Shown one piece after another: positions 55,028 through 64,000 of a DNA stretch of 64,000 nt. The stretch lies in assembly GCF_002234675.1 (NCBI RefSeq), contig NC_019879.2, positions 5,709,325 through 5,773,324 of the forward strand, in the 5' to 3' direction. Under the pieces are notes generated by a model that was not told the origin of the DNA, ran no database searches, and was given only the letters and a program-made list of their open reading frames with translations. The stretch's first letter is position 1. Every line of letters begins with the position of its first letter. Made by a program: the position numbers and the translations under genes. This DNA comes from Oryzias latipes (taxonomy: Eukaryota > Chordata > Actinopteri > Beloniformes > Adrianichthyidae).

Positions 55028-56745
55028 ATCCCCCCACCATGGAATACTGGCAGTCTCTGCCATGTTCATGATCGGAAGCGTGCTGGTGGTACACCAAAGT
55101 TTGTCCTTGCAGAACGTCTTACGGGTGCAGGTTCTGGTAGGTCCACACACTCTGGCACTGGCGTAAGGACGTAACCATAAACAGGCAGGTCTCTTGGGGT
55201 ATTGTCCTGTGGCGGTTGCAAAGTTTGTTGTTCTGAAGACATGGGACTTATGCACAGTTTTAAAGAGTTCCTATGCAGAGTTCAGATCTCACCCTGTAAA
55301 CCAATCCTGTGTCACCAACTGCCTCGAGTATAACATAGGGTTCGGGGTCCCAACCCCCATGTAGTTTTCTCTGCCCTTTACGGTTTCGATCCTTAACCCA
55401 CACACGTTCCCCTACAAGCAAAGGCATTGCAGTAGCACCTCGATCAAAACCTCTTTTCGAACAGTCAGCAGCCACAACCATTTTTTTGCGTGCTACACCA
55501 TATGCATACTGACATTTCTGGTGATGATCGTGCACCCAAACGGTCAGGCTGCCGGTGTGCTCATGTTTTCCCACCCCCATCTGTATATTGACTGGAAGGC
55601 GAAGATGACGCCCAAGCATCAAATAGGATAGGGCAAAACCTGTTGCACTGTGTATGGTGTTATTGTATGCTTGCACTAGTTCCAGCAAGTACTCTGGCCA
55701 CCTGCTCCCTGATCAATCTCCAACGTGCAATGCATGTCAAGTAAAGTTCAATTCATCCTTTCCACTCGCCCATTGGGGAGGGAGTGGTTCGACTCTTTTT
55801 AACCCCGTACAAGTCGCAAAGCTGTTTAAATAGTTATGACTCGAAATTAGGGGCCTGATCAGAATGGAACCGGGACGGGCAGACAAATGTTTGAATGACG
55901 TTAGTCCAAATTCCACGAATGGTTGTTTTGGCAGTCTGGTCCTTTGTGGGGTCCTTTCTGTTACAGCCCATTTCAATGCTAAGAGTTCCAATTTAAATGA
56001 GCTGTAGTTGGAGTCATTACGCTCGGTGGGGTGTAGACTTCGGCTAGCATAGGCAATAACCCGCTCTTTACCTTACTGCACTTGGCCCAAAACAGCCCCC
56101 AAGATTTCCTTTTTCAGCTCCGCCTTCCAGTCAACTCTCTCTGTATTGGCATGACGATCATTCCCACCCACAGCTCCACATGTTACTTTTGGCCACGTGG
56201 GCCAGTAGCCCTCCTCCTCCAGCAGGCTAGGCTCTTGTTGGAGCGCGTCAAAGGTTCCGTCTGGGTGACGACGAGCATAGCCCTTCAAGGCTCTGGTTAA
56301 GGGTCCTTCCTCCAGGCCAAGCAGGAATTGTTCTTTTAGGTGCTGATCTGTGGGGGCTCCATCAGGATGGTGCTGCCGCAGCCTGTAATAGAGTTATTTT
56401 AGTCTTAAAAGGCCTGCATTGGTTCATCTGGTTTTTGTCGACACCCATAAAACTGTGTTCCTGCCACTGGGCCTTGAACACGCTGCTGGTAAACACCATC
56501 CAATACATTGAAAATCTTAGCGGTTGTGTCACGCTCATCCTCTGTTAAAACATTTATCTGTCTCCGAGCTACACCCGTCAAAGCCCCCTATTAACACTCC
56601 CACCCTTAGTTGCTCCGTTTGCCCCACATATGGTATCAGTCCCTGCAGTTGCTCTTTCCAGTCCACATATTTAAGTTCACTATCAAACCCACTAAATTTC
56701 GGCACCCAGGGTGCACCAGGGAACAAGGGCATCAATTGCAATAAC
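54240..56745 (-). pseudogene. Gypsy remnant: gag joined to RNase H end, integrase and 3' LTR
   Basis: On the minus strand: a gag start-like frame (56747-56535, 'PWVPKFSGFDSELKYVDWKE') and gag pieces to about 56073. A short RNase H-like 'ELLALKWAVTER' near 55985 follows, then integrase pieces (55940-55700). An open integrase C-terminal frame (55688-55260) gives 'YNNTIHSATGFALSYLMLGR' and 'LLVGERVWVKDRNRKG'. A purine tract (GGTGGGGGGATG) precedes TGTAACAGGG at 55027, the start of the 3' LTR (to about 54240, AATAAA near 54297). Protease, RT and the 5' LTR are missing. It lies in an intron of the lectin copy. Confidence 0.75.
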
Positions 56746-57082
56746 ACTTAATTTCAGTTTGATAATAATGCTTTGGCTAAAACCCTCAAGTCTCATAAAT
56801 GGATGCAAATTAAGTACATTCCTAATTAAACTAGAAGTATTCTTTTGTCCAAAAGGAATTGAAGACAAACACTTCCTTATTGTTGGTGTTAGAGCACAGA
56901 ACAAGCCAGATTGTCATATTGTTGCTGCTGCATAGAAATATATCTGGCATGTGCTGAAACCATTTTTGACACCAATCATAAGGAACAGAAAGTGACTCCG
57001 ATAGATAATAAGAAACAAACTCTGCTTGTTTTAAAAAATGTGTTAATATTTTGTCTTGCTTACAATTTCAAATGTGTTCCAG

Positions 57083-57228
57083 GGAAAAAAGGATGTCCTG
57101 AGAAATGGATCAGATTTGGTTCTTCTTGTTACTTCTTCTCTGGAGAGTCTAAGACCTGGGATGAAGCAAGAGAGTCCTGCAGAGCCATAGAAGCTGATCT
57201 GGTGGTGATAAACACCAAAGAGGAAAAT
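57083..57228 (+). CDS. CD209-like C-type lectin, first CTLD exon (partial gene)
   Basis: Acceptor tgttccag, then an open 146-base exon ending AAT|GTACGT (phase 0). It encodes KKGCPEKWIRFGSSCYFF, then SKTWDEARESCRAIEADLVV and INTKEEN. This is the first third of a group II CTLD: the opening Cys of long-form CTLDs, the WxxFxxxCYFF strand and the SWDEARxxC helix. The next exons should carry the Ca/sugar site (EPN or QPD, WND) and the last cysteines; I find neither before the transposons at 57296-61765 nor up to the window end. With the exons at 53977 (stalk) it probably belongs to a broken or rearranged receptor gene. Confidence 0.7.
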
Positions 57229-57295
57229 GTACGTTATTGTATTTTTGGTCTGTTTTAGATTACATCAACATTAACAAATCAACATTAACATTTAA

Positions 57296-57500
57296 CCCTT
57301 GTGCTATCTTAGATGACCCCACCCTTACGTTGAAGCGTTCTCCCTACCATGACAAAGGTGGATAAAGGTGGAAAAATTTCATGTAATCCATGGACACCAG
57401 TGAAGATCACAAATCATTGAAGAAAAAAGGTTCAGTGCACTGTCTAGTGGGTCTAGATGACCCAACTCCCAATGTTAAAGTGCCTAGGATAGCACAAAGG
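57296..57500. mobile_element. piggyBac-like MITE
   Basis: TTAA at 57292-57295, then CCCTTGTGCTATC; the other end is GATAGCACAAAGG followed by TTAC (decayed TTAA). 205 bases, no coding. Internal 'gatgacccca/gatgacccaa' words are mirrored near both ends. Confidence 0.7.
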
Positions 57501-57504
57501 TTAC

Positions 57505-58532
57505 GCATCCATGTGATTGGGTTTGGACAGATTCTTAATGCAATTTTGATCCTATTAAAAGACTGAAGCAACTCCCTAGAACTGTAAAAATGTGAAAAAA
57601 TGGGAATCAGGATTTGATTTACTAATCTAAATGTTGTACGATATCCTACATATGTTTGTATTGAAAATGATACATACTTGTTATCCTGAAAAAGGATATA
57701 ATTATTGGTAAAATAATCTACTTAAGTTGAGATAAATTGTATTTAAGTTTCCTACAATGTAACTGAGTTGTTGGTTTAATTTTCTTTGTTACAAATTGTT
57801 GGTTTAATTTTCATCTCTATTTATTTACCTACTTTACCTTATGTTTCATTTAAATGTACTTACCTGTTTATTGTTCTGTCTCGATTGTTTAAAGGTTTGT
57901 TTTTAACTTACACCAATATCTACTGTTGCTAATAAAAGCTTGGGAAGAGTGAAATCCTGGGTCCAGTCCTGTCCCTTTGCAAGTGTGGGAGCACGCAGTT
58001 CACAAATACACTTGACATCTCCGATGATCCGATCAGAGGTTGACCACCCTAACACTGCAACACGGCCACTCGTATAATAAGTTACACAAAGCGGGCTCCC
58101 TATTATGTGTCCATATGGATGAGAGTCAGGAACTGGTGGTGGGGGGCCCAAAATGCAGGAGACCAGACATGGAGACAGAAAATAAAAACATTTAATAAAC
58201 AAACTGAAACAGACAAAACCCAAGGAGATACAAAAAGGTGACACAACTAAGAAGATGACAAGAATGACCTGAAAAACCAGACAGTTAAACAGGCTGAGGA
58301 CAATTACCTACAATGACAACAGCTGTGGATCATGATGAACCTGGACCAGTGTTACTGAGGGCGACTCAGAACATGACCACAAACCATTAAAACCAAACAA
58401 AACCACAGAACACTTACGAGTTGGGGTGAGAATGTGTTGGTCTTTTTGTGTCTCAAGATCCTTAACCTCCTATTGTAACAGTCAAATCTGGTCATCAGCT
58501 CTTATTTGTTTGCTCAGCTGCTGGACACTTAA
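57505..58532. other. Non-coding stretch, upstream of lectin copy C
   Basis: 58435-58532 is homologous to 4359-4460 and 45818-45905, the sequence upstream of receptor copies A and B. 58120-58420 is LTR-like in composition (an aataaa near 58180) but unassigned. No exon supported. Confidence 0.4.
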
Positions 58533-59299
58533 CCCTCCTGTTGAGATATGATGTTCCTGGGTCAGTTTGACCCCGTGCATGTTTTAATAACTAAAAAAAA
58601 TGTCTGAAACCCAAAAATCCTAACAAGCAGTGTGAATATTTCATTACTAACTCCTTTACCAATTATTCTTTCAAAAACTTAGTGAAACGGTGTTCCTTAC
58701 CTCTAATAGGTAGTGGTTAATTTATTAGATAATTCACTCGTTTTTCTTAAAAATATACATCTTAAAACTTTTTTTTAATTTTTCATTACTGTATTACTTT
58801 TGAAAGACTACCATTTAAAAAAACAACAGTTTTACATAACATTGAAACATAATCTTGAAATTTTGTTTTTACTTGCACTGTGAACCAGAAAAAAACAACA
58901 TCACAATACAACAGACAAGCAATTGCAATATGAAGTTGTATGTGTGTCTGTACATATACACAGCACAAGAGCTACCAGTCATTACACTGTGCTTTGTGCC
59001 AATTAATTTTGCACTATTCGCACAGGTCATGCTTGTCTTGACCTAAATCCTGTCTCTGGCTCGACTCACACCCCCGGCCGTCCCCCCAACTCCATCTGAA
59101 TGAAGCTCGTCTGCTGGACTTTAAATATGTAGTTGTAGGGTTAGATAACTTAATTCTTCTCTATGAGTTCTGGTAAATCGCCTGTCCGTCCTGGGGGAGG
59201 ATCCCTCCTTCATGTGGGCACCCCTGAGGTTTCTTCGTTTTTTCAGGAATCGGTTTTGTTTTTTAGGAGTTTTTCCTTACCGTGAAAGAGGGTCTAAAG

Positions 59300-60814
59300 C
59301 AGGGGTGTCAAACTCATTTTGGTTCGGGGGCCACATTCAGCCCATCTGATCTCAAATGGGCCGGACCAGTGGCGTAAAGCCAAAATTACAGCTTTGTTGT
59401 TTTTTTTTTTACTAGGTTGGAAAAAATGCCTCAACCAACATAGTAGCCTAATCACTTGCGGCCAATGGATCAAAAAAAGTTGGTCTATTCAATTTTATAC
59501 AGACTAAGTATTTTACATCTGTCACTGAAGCAATCCCGCTAATAAACTCAAGAGGGTCTACAGAAAAAAACGAAACACTGTGCCTAAAATGTAAATGTCC
59601 AAACCATCAAAAATTAAACTAAATTAAACCTGCTAACATTTGTGAACATAAGAATTTCACCCTTTCTCTCCTGAAACTTCCCCCAACCATCAATATCAGG
59701 ATTCAAATCCAGTGCAGCAACACATTTACTTTCATTCAAGTGTGCAAAACACAATGAAATGTCCAAGAGTCTTTTCCTGGATTGATACCTGAATTTTGTG
59801 GCAACATCTGCCTTCTTCCTGACCTTTAATGGGGCGCCATCAGTGACAAGACTGACATCATGTGACCAGTTCACTTCAACATCGACTGGCGCAGTAACTT
59901 AAGAGCTGATTATGTCATCGGCTGTTGTTGTGTCCATCAACTCAAGAAACTCAGCTGTTACGGTCTCTTTAACATCTCTAATAAATATACACAGCTGTAT
60001 ATATCTGTAATGTCGATGCTTTCATCAACAGTGACCGAAAATGCAATAAATGACTGGATTCCTTCATTTGGCGTCCAAGTCTCCTCAGACATGTTGTATC
60101 GGTAATCGTAATCCTTGACAGACTCATGTTGGCAAAGGTCGACTGCTTTTTGGGGCACAAGTTCACCATCTGAAAATGGTTTGGATGTTTGCACCAATAT
60201 GTTTACAATTAGGTCTCTGTCACTGCTCCGTCACTGATGTCAATGCTGCAGTAAATGCTAACGGTTGTTTTTTCAGTCCAGCTAATAGTTGGTAAATCTT
60301 TTCTTAACTGCAAATGGTAAAACTTTTCTTTATGGTGAGTCTCATAGTGGTGCTGAATGTTGTAGTCTTTGAACACTGCGACCTGTTGATGACATACCAT
60401 GCATGGGTGTTTTGCATTCAGCTTTTTGGAAAAGAAAAAACTCCTCCTGGAAATCTCTTCACTCCACTTCACTTTTTGACAACATTTTGGTCATTAGGTT
60501 GTTGCTACTGATCATCCTTATAGCAAGATAACAACGGTAAGGCTCATAGGGAACCAAATTATATCTTACCCAGACGCAGAGCTGTTAGGTTTCACTTTTG
60601 GCACATGCAGAGATATGCTGTTTCACCTGTTTTGCTTCTCCTTTGCTCCCCCTAGTGGCGGAATTGCGCATTTCGTTTATTTCTTTAAAAAATCATAACT
60701 CACCACAGGAATGGACTAGAAACTTGCTTTCTTTTCTAAACATCCTTATGATTTTTTCTCTTCATGTTTGGGCCGGACTTAACCACCTGGCGGGCCGTAT
60801 GTTTGACACTCCTG
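59300..60814 (-). mobile_element. hAT element with decayed transposase
   Basis: Ends CAGGGGTGTCAAAC and, inverted, CAGGAGTGTCAAAC. Flanks GTCTAAAG and GTCTTATG are an 8-base TSD with two mismatches. Internal minus-strand frames are transposase pieces. Confidence 0.75.
59614..60472 (-). pseudogene. hAT transposase (BED-finger type), fragmented
   Basis: 60472-60209 begins near a BED/C2H2-like finger, CMVCHQQVAVFKDYNIQHHY, followed by HHKEKF. 60197-59958 has 'SKPFSDGELV', 'NMSEETW' and 'FIAFSVTVDESIDITD' (catalytic Asp region). 59874-59614 has 'DVSLVTDGAPLK'. These are in the order of GTF2IRD2/ZBED-like hAT transposases, with frame breaks and missing middle parts. Confidence 0.72.
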
Positions 60815-60999
60815 GTCTTATGGAAGGGATGACCGTTTAGTCAGTTTGTTAGTTCAATTCAGTATTTTCCTATTGAATTCTATGTATTCATGATTCTTTT
60901 TATTTTATGTTTTACTTTTTCAATTACTGATACGAAGCCCATTGAGACGACTTTTGTTGGGAATTTGGGCTATACAAATAAAATTAAATTTCTCCCCCC

Positions 61000-61690
61000 T
61001 CTAATACACCACACCTACTGGGCCCACAGTCCACCACCCCTTCCCCCAGTCCAACCACCACCCCCTCCCTCCCTGTCGACTGTAACAGCCTGCCAGGTGA
61101 AGAAACAGCTGGAGAAACTTAACCAGCACAAAGCGGCCGGCCCGGACGGCGTCAGCCCTCGTACCCTGAGGACCTGTGCCCACCAGCTGTCTGCGGTTCT
61201 CCAGCATCTCTTCAACCTGAGCTTCAGACTGGAGAGGGTGCCCCTCCTCTGCAAGACCTCCTGCCTGGTCCCTGTACCCAAGAAGACCTCTTCATCTCAC
61301 CCCGGGGATTTCCGTCCAGTTGCCCTCACTTCTCACGTGATGAAGGTGCTGGAGAGGCTGGTGTTGGCTCAAGTGAGACCGTTGGTGAGCCCTTATCTGG
61401 ACGCCCTGCAGTTTGCCTACCGGCCACGTCTGGGGGTGGATGATGCTGTCATCCATCTGCTGCAGCGAACTCACTCACACCTGGATGGTGGTGGAGGCAT
61501 GGTTAGAATCACCTTCTTTGAATACTCCAGTGCCTTTAACAACATCCGGCCTACTTTACTGGGTGATAAGCTGTGGCTGATGGGTGTCGGTGTGTCCACC
61601 GTCTCCTGGATCACTGATTACTTGACAGACAGGCCACAGTTTGTCCGACTGGGCGGCCTCCTGTCTGACGTGGTGATGAGTGGTGTGGGA
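61000..61690 (+). pseudogene. Rex1/CR1-like LINE RT fragment
   Basis: Open through 61741: 'KKQLEKLNQHKAAGPDGVSP', 'GDFRPVALTSHVMKVLERLV', 'LDALQFAYRPRLGVDDAV', then 'EYSSAFNNIRP' and 'WITDYLTDRPQFVRLG'. It covers the fingers and first palm motifs and is cut before the catalytic YADD/FVDD. Both ends are truncated. Related to the LINE at 9630-14410. Confidence 0.82.
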
Positions 61691-61990
61691 GCCCATGCTG
61701 AAAAAATACTTTTAACTATTTTTCCTATGTTCAAACTTTAAAACGGACATTACATAACAGGAGGGTTAATAGTTAAAAAGTAAAAAAGTAAAAGCTGAAC
61801 TTTGTAGAAATTCTGTTTTATTCACTCCACTTTCACACATTCACCTCACCCAAGGTTCCTGTCGCAATGCAACTTCTGTCACATGACATTGACTTCCCAT
61901 CACTTTAATAACCTTAGACAGGAAAAGCTGTTCAGTATACAAGTCAGTCTGTTACACACTTCACACGTTCTTAGAATTTACATCTTTATA

Positions 61991-62245
61991 ATGGAAACCA
62001 TTTATGAAAATTTTGAATCTAAAGATCCTGTCTGCAAATTTTCTGACTCAAATCCACCAGGTAAGAGTGAACTCATTGATAAAACAAAATGAATTCACTT
62101 TATGTTGTCTATTGTGGTTTGAGTTTTAATTCTCCTCCTATAGCTTCCATCAAGTCCAACAGGAGATGCTATCTCGGTGTTATTACTTTCATGGTGATGC
62201 TGAGTGTTCTTCTTCTGGCTGGACTCATCATTGTCTGCCTCCTCT
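61991..62245 (+). CDS. CD209-like lectin receptor, first two exons (copy C, partial)
   Basis: Exon 1 61991-62060 (METIYENFESKDPVC, with the same YxN motif) and exon 2 62144-62245 (SIKSNRRCYLGVITF plus TM) join in frame as in copies A and B, with donor CTCT|GTGAGT. No stalk or CTLD exon is recognised downstream before 64000, so the gene is either cut by the window edge or truncated. The promoter-proximal sequence is homologous to copies A and B but interrupted by the piggyBac-like insertion. Confidence 0.65.
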
Positions 62246-62349
62246 GTGAGTATTTAACTCACAATAGACCAAATGTGACAATGAGTTTATTTTTTCTTTT
62301 GTATTCAAGTCAGAAATGTATTTTTTTAACCTTTCTTAAATTGTGGCAT

Positions 62350-62610
62350 GTAAGACTGCATGATAATGTAGAGGTTTGCACTTTCATTTCAATGGTTAAG
62401 CTCCAGCTGGTCCTTTCTCTGTGGAGTTTGCATGATCTCCATGTGTGTGTGTGGGTTTTCTCCTGGTTCTCCAGCTTTTTCTAACGGCCCTAAAACATGC
62501 TTCATAGCTGAATTGGTGACTATAATTTTCTATTAGGTGTGAATATGTGTGAGCCTGTAATGGACTACAATTGGGTGTAACTCACACTCCTCCTAAAGCA
62601 GCAGTGATTC
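62350..62610 (+). repeat. Decayed SINE body in copy C
   Basis: Homologous to 46484-46735 at the same place relative to the TM exon, so it predates the A/B/C duplications. Confidence 0.6.
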
Positions 62611-63075
62611 GCTCCAGCAACCCTCACAAGTAGGAATAGAAAACAGATGAATGGAAGTTGTAATGTAGAAAACCTGAAACAATCATCCTGCAGTGTTGTA
62701 TGGGTCTGTCTATGTGATGTTTATTAGTGTCCATACATGTGGATTATTTAATGTTTTTTTTAAAACTTTTTTCATTGTCTTCATTAAATTCTTGTGTTTA
62801 TACAACAGGGAGCTGTGTAAGCAAAAACATTTGTAGCGTTTTAAAATAAATTTGGACAGTTTAAATTAAAATTGTAAAATAAAAAGCATAAACAGGAAGA
62901 GGAGGGATTCATATGTGTCATTTTGCTGAAGCAGTCCAACTGGACAGCTGTGCAACAAGGTCAAAGAATCCAAATTTGGTTATTTTAGGTGAATTATAAA
63001 TATAATTTTATCTAAAGTCAGCTAAGGTCTTGAATAGGTCTTCATTTTTTCTGCCATTGATGTTCTGACATTGAT
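62611..63075. other. No supported exon
   Basis: 62800-62945 is homologous to 46785-46925 of copy B (intron sequence). No stalk exon seen. Confidence 0.45.
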
Positions 63076-63077
63076 GT

Positions 63078-63165
63078 TCTGTTCAGATCCCCTAGCAGAG
63101 ACTTGAACAAGGGCCTCCTTGCTGTGAGGCAAGAGTGCTAACCACTTCACCACAATGCAGCCCAG
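63078..63165 (-). repeat. tRNA-head fragment of a SINE
   Basis: The reverse complement reads 'gtggtgaagtggttagcact', 'cttgcctcacagcaagga' and 'gttcaagtc', matching the head of the repeat at 31504. Confidence 0.65.
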
Positions 63166-63514
63166 ATTTAGTTATTTTATCTCATGTACACATTTTTTAC
63201 GTGCAATTGCAAATAGCAGGCTCATGTTTACTTTTGAAAATCGGAATAAAAATTCATTTAAAAATCTTAAATTTGACACATCGGAACAATCTAGACATGC
63301 AAAGGTTGGTAGGAAATTATATAGAAGGGTTTTTTAATACAAAAAACCACAATGAAGATCTACAAATGTGGTAGAAGAAGCAGGAAGGCATATTAGAGAT
63401 AAAACAGAAGATGACACGATGAAAACATTTTACTATAAGAGAAAGCTAATTATGTTGCTTTATGCTTTTACTTCAGTGCGATCAATATTAGATAACATTT
63501 GTAAATGTTTCTAA
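63166..63514. other. No supported feature
   Basis: AT-rich; small frames without recognisable content. Confidence 0.35.
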
Positions 63515-63795
63515 AGCATTAGTGCTTCATTTGACCCACTTGATCAAAATATTTCGCTGCAGATTCTGGAAAACGTCTTTAACAGGAACTGCTCAAAGAT
63601 GTTGTAAGACATTTTTATCTGATCATACAAATAAGTCTTCCTCATACAGCAGAGTTAGTCGTGGTGTAACACAGGGCTCTGTGATTGGTCTGATGTGCTT
63701 TTGTCTTTACATGCCTGTATTAGGTAACATTATCAGGCAGGACAGCATAAATCACACTTTTTTTCACTATCTGGCAGTTTTGAAACTTCTCTAAA
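63515..63795 (+). pseudogene. L2-like RT remnant
   Basis: Frame 63522-63794 contains 'SRGVTQGSVIGLMCFCLYMP' and 'LGNIIRQDSINHTFFHYL', a decayed match to the L2 palm block ('[20 protein letters not shown]' at 12262-12318). Upstream codons are frame-shifted. Confidence 0.65.
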
Positions 63796-63799
63796 AAGT

Positions 63800-64000
63800 C
63801 TTCAGCTGGTGGAACAAGCTACGTCCACAAGTCGGAAGATCTGTGTTATATTTGACCTTTTAGCTTTTATTGAAGCAGGACCTTAAGAAATCTTTTTAAA
63901 CTGATACTATGGGCAAACAAAATTTTGTTCAAAGACTCGTGTAAGAAATCAATCTCTAATGATTGAAGAAATATCAGTTCAGAAAAGAATAATTTAACTT
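63800..64000. other. No supported feature
   Basis: Right edge of the window; nothing recognised. Confidence 0.35.

Larger units (their letters stand above)
59040..60990 (+). repeat. LINE 3'-UTR-type repeat, interrupted by a hAT
   Basis: 59040-59299 and 60823-60990 together match 6290-6715 and end in 'gggctatacaaataaaatt'. The hAT at 59300-60814 splits it. Confidence 0.65.
58533..61765. mobile_element. piggyBac-like insertion with nested elements
   Basis: TTAA at 58529-58532 and 61766-61769; inverted 10-base ends CCCTCCTGTT and AACAGGAGGG. The flanks join to match the uninterrupted sequence in copies A (4458-4475) and B (45900-45917), where the target reads TTAG, giving a paralogous empty site. 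Inside are a LINE 3' UTR, a hAT element and an RT fragment. No piggyBac transposase seen. Confidence 0.72.

Noticed and set aside
55016-55255. Minus-strand 79-codon frame as a gene
   Set aside because: It lies between the integrase end and the 3' LTR of a decayed gypsy and shows no motif.
57903-58244. Minus-strand 113-codon frame with 'DVKCICELRAP'
   Set aside because: Considered as a CTLD end, but spacing of Cys and Trp does not fit and no partner exons are present.

Overview
The window is eukaryotic, almost certainly a ray-finned (teleost, probably percomorph) fish chromosome. The evidence is spliced genes with GT/AG introns and fish-type transposons: L2 and Rex1/CR1-like LINEs, a Tf1/sushi-type Ty3/gypsy chromovirus, Tc1, hAT, Harbinger, piggyBac-like elements and a tRNA-headed SINE. 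It also holds a cluster of CD209-like (group II) C-type lectin receptor exons. I cannot name the species. There are no operons, CRISPR arrays or rRNA genes.

Layout. 1-5549 is copy A of a segmental duplication whose copy B lies at 40814-47718. Each copy carries an L2 remnant, a decayed gypsy integrase with LTR, and a small three-exon type II membrane gene of the lectin family that lacks a lectin domain. 5550-9625 is transposon debris, including a Harbinger 5' end that keeps the first transposase exon. 9630-14410 is a minus-strand LINE split by a plus-strand L2 with a long intact RT frame. 15110-16135 is a gypsy remnant. 16412-18423 is a minus-strand three-coding-exon gene for a 366-residue coiled-coil protein with a central hydrophobic segment, and its start exon is duplicated upstream. 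20606-27067 is a hAT element holding a complete, recent gypsy chromovirus (21026-26277). 28096-31391 is a Tc1 element split by another DNA transposon. 33909-35954 is an intact 681-codon coiled-coil gene with no intron in its reading frame. 38457-40547 (minus) encodes a Gln/Arg-rich protein built from three layers of internal repeats.

47262-62245 is the C-type lectin neighbourhood. It contains cytoplasmic, TM, stalk and CTLD exons in several partial copies, broken by a truncated second chromovirus (50541-53976), a deleted gypsy (54240-56745), a piggyBac-like MITE and a piggyBac-like insertion with nested elements (58533-61765).

How it fits together. The likely host genes are the two coiled-coil proteins, the repeat protein and the lectin-like receptors. 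The rest is layered mobile DNA whose order can be read from paralogous empty sites and target-site duplications. The most informative observations are: (i) self-priming and a -1 slippery heptamer in the chromovirus, with its reading frames running from LTR to LTR; (ii) a LINE-derived element that carries only ORF1 and has a clean empty site; (iii) lectin-family receptors without a lectin domain, kept in two copies; (iv) two uncharacterised coiled-coil proteins with similar layouts; (v) the multi-layer repeat protein.
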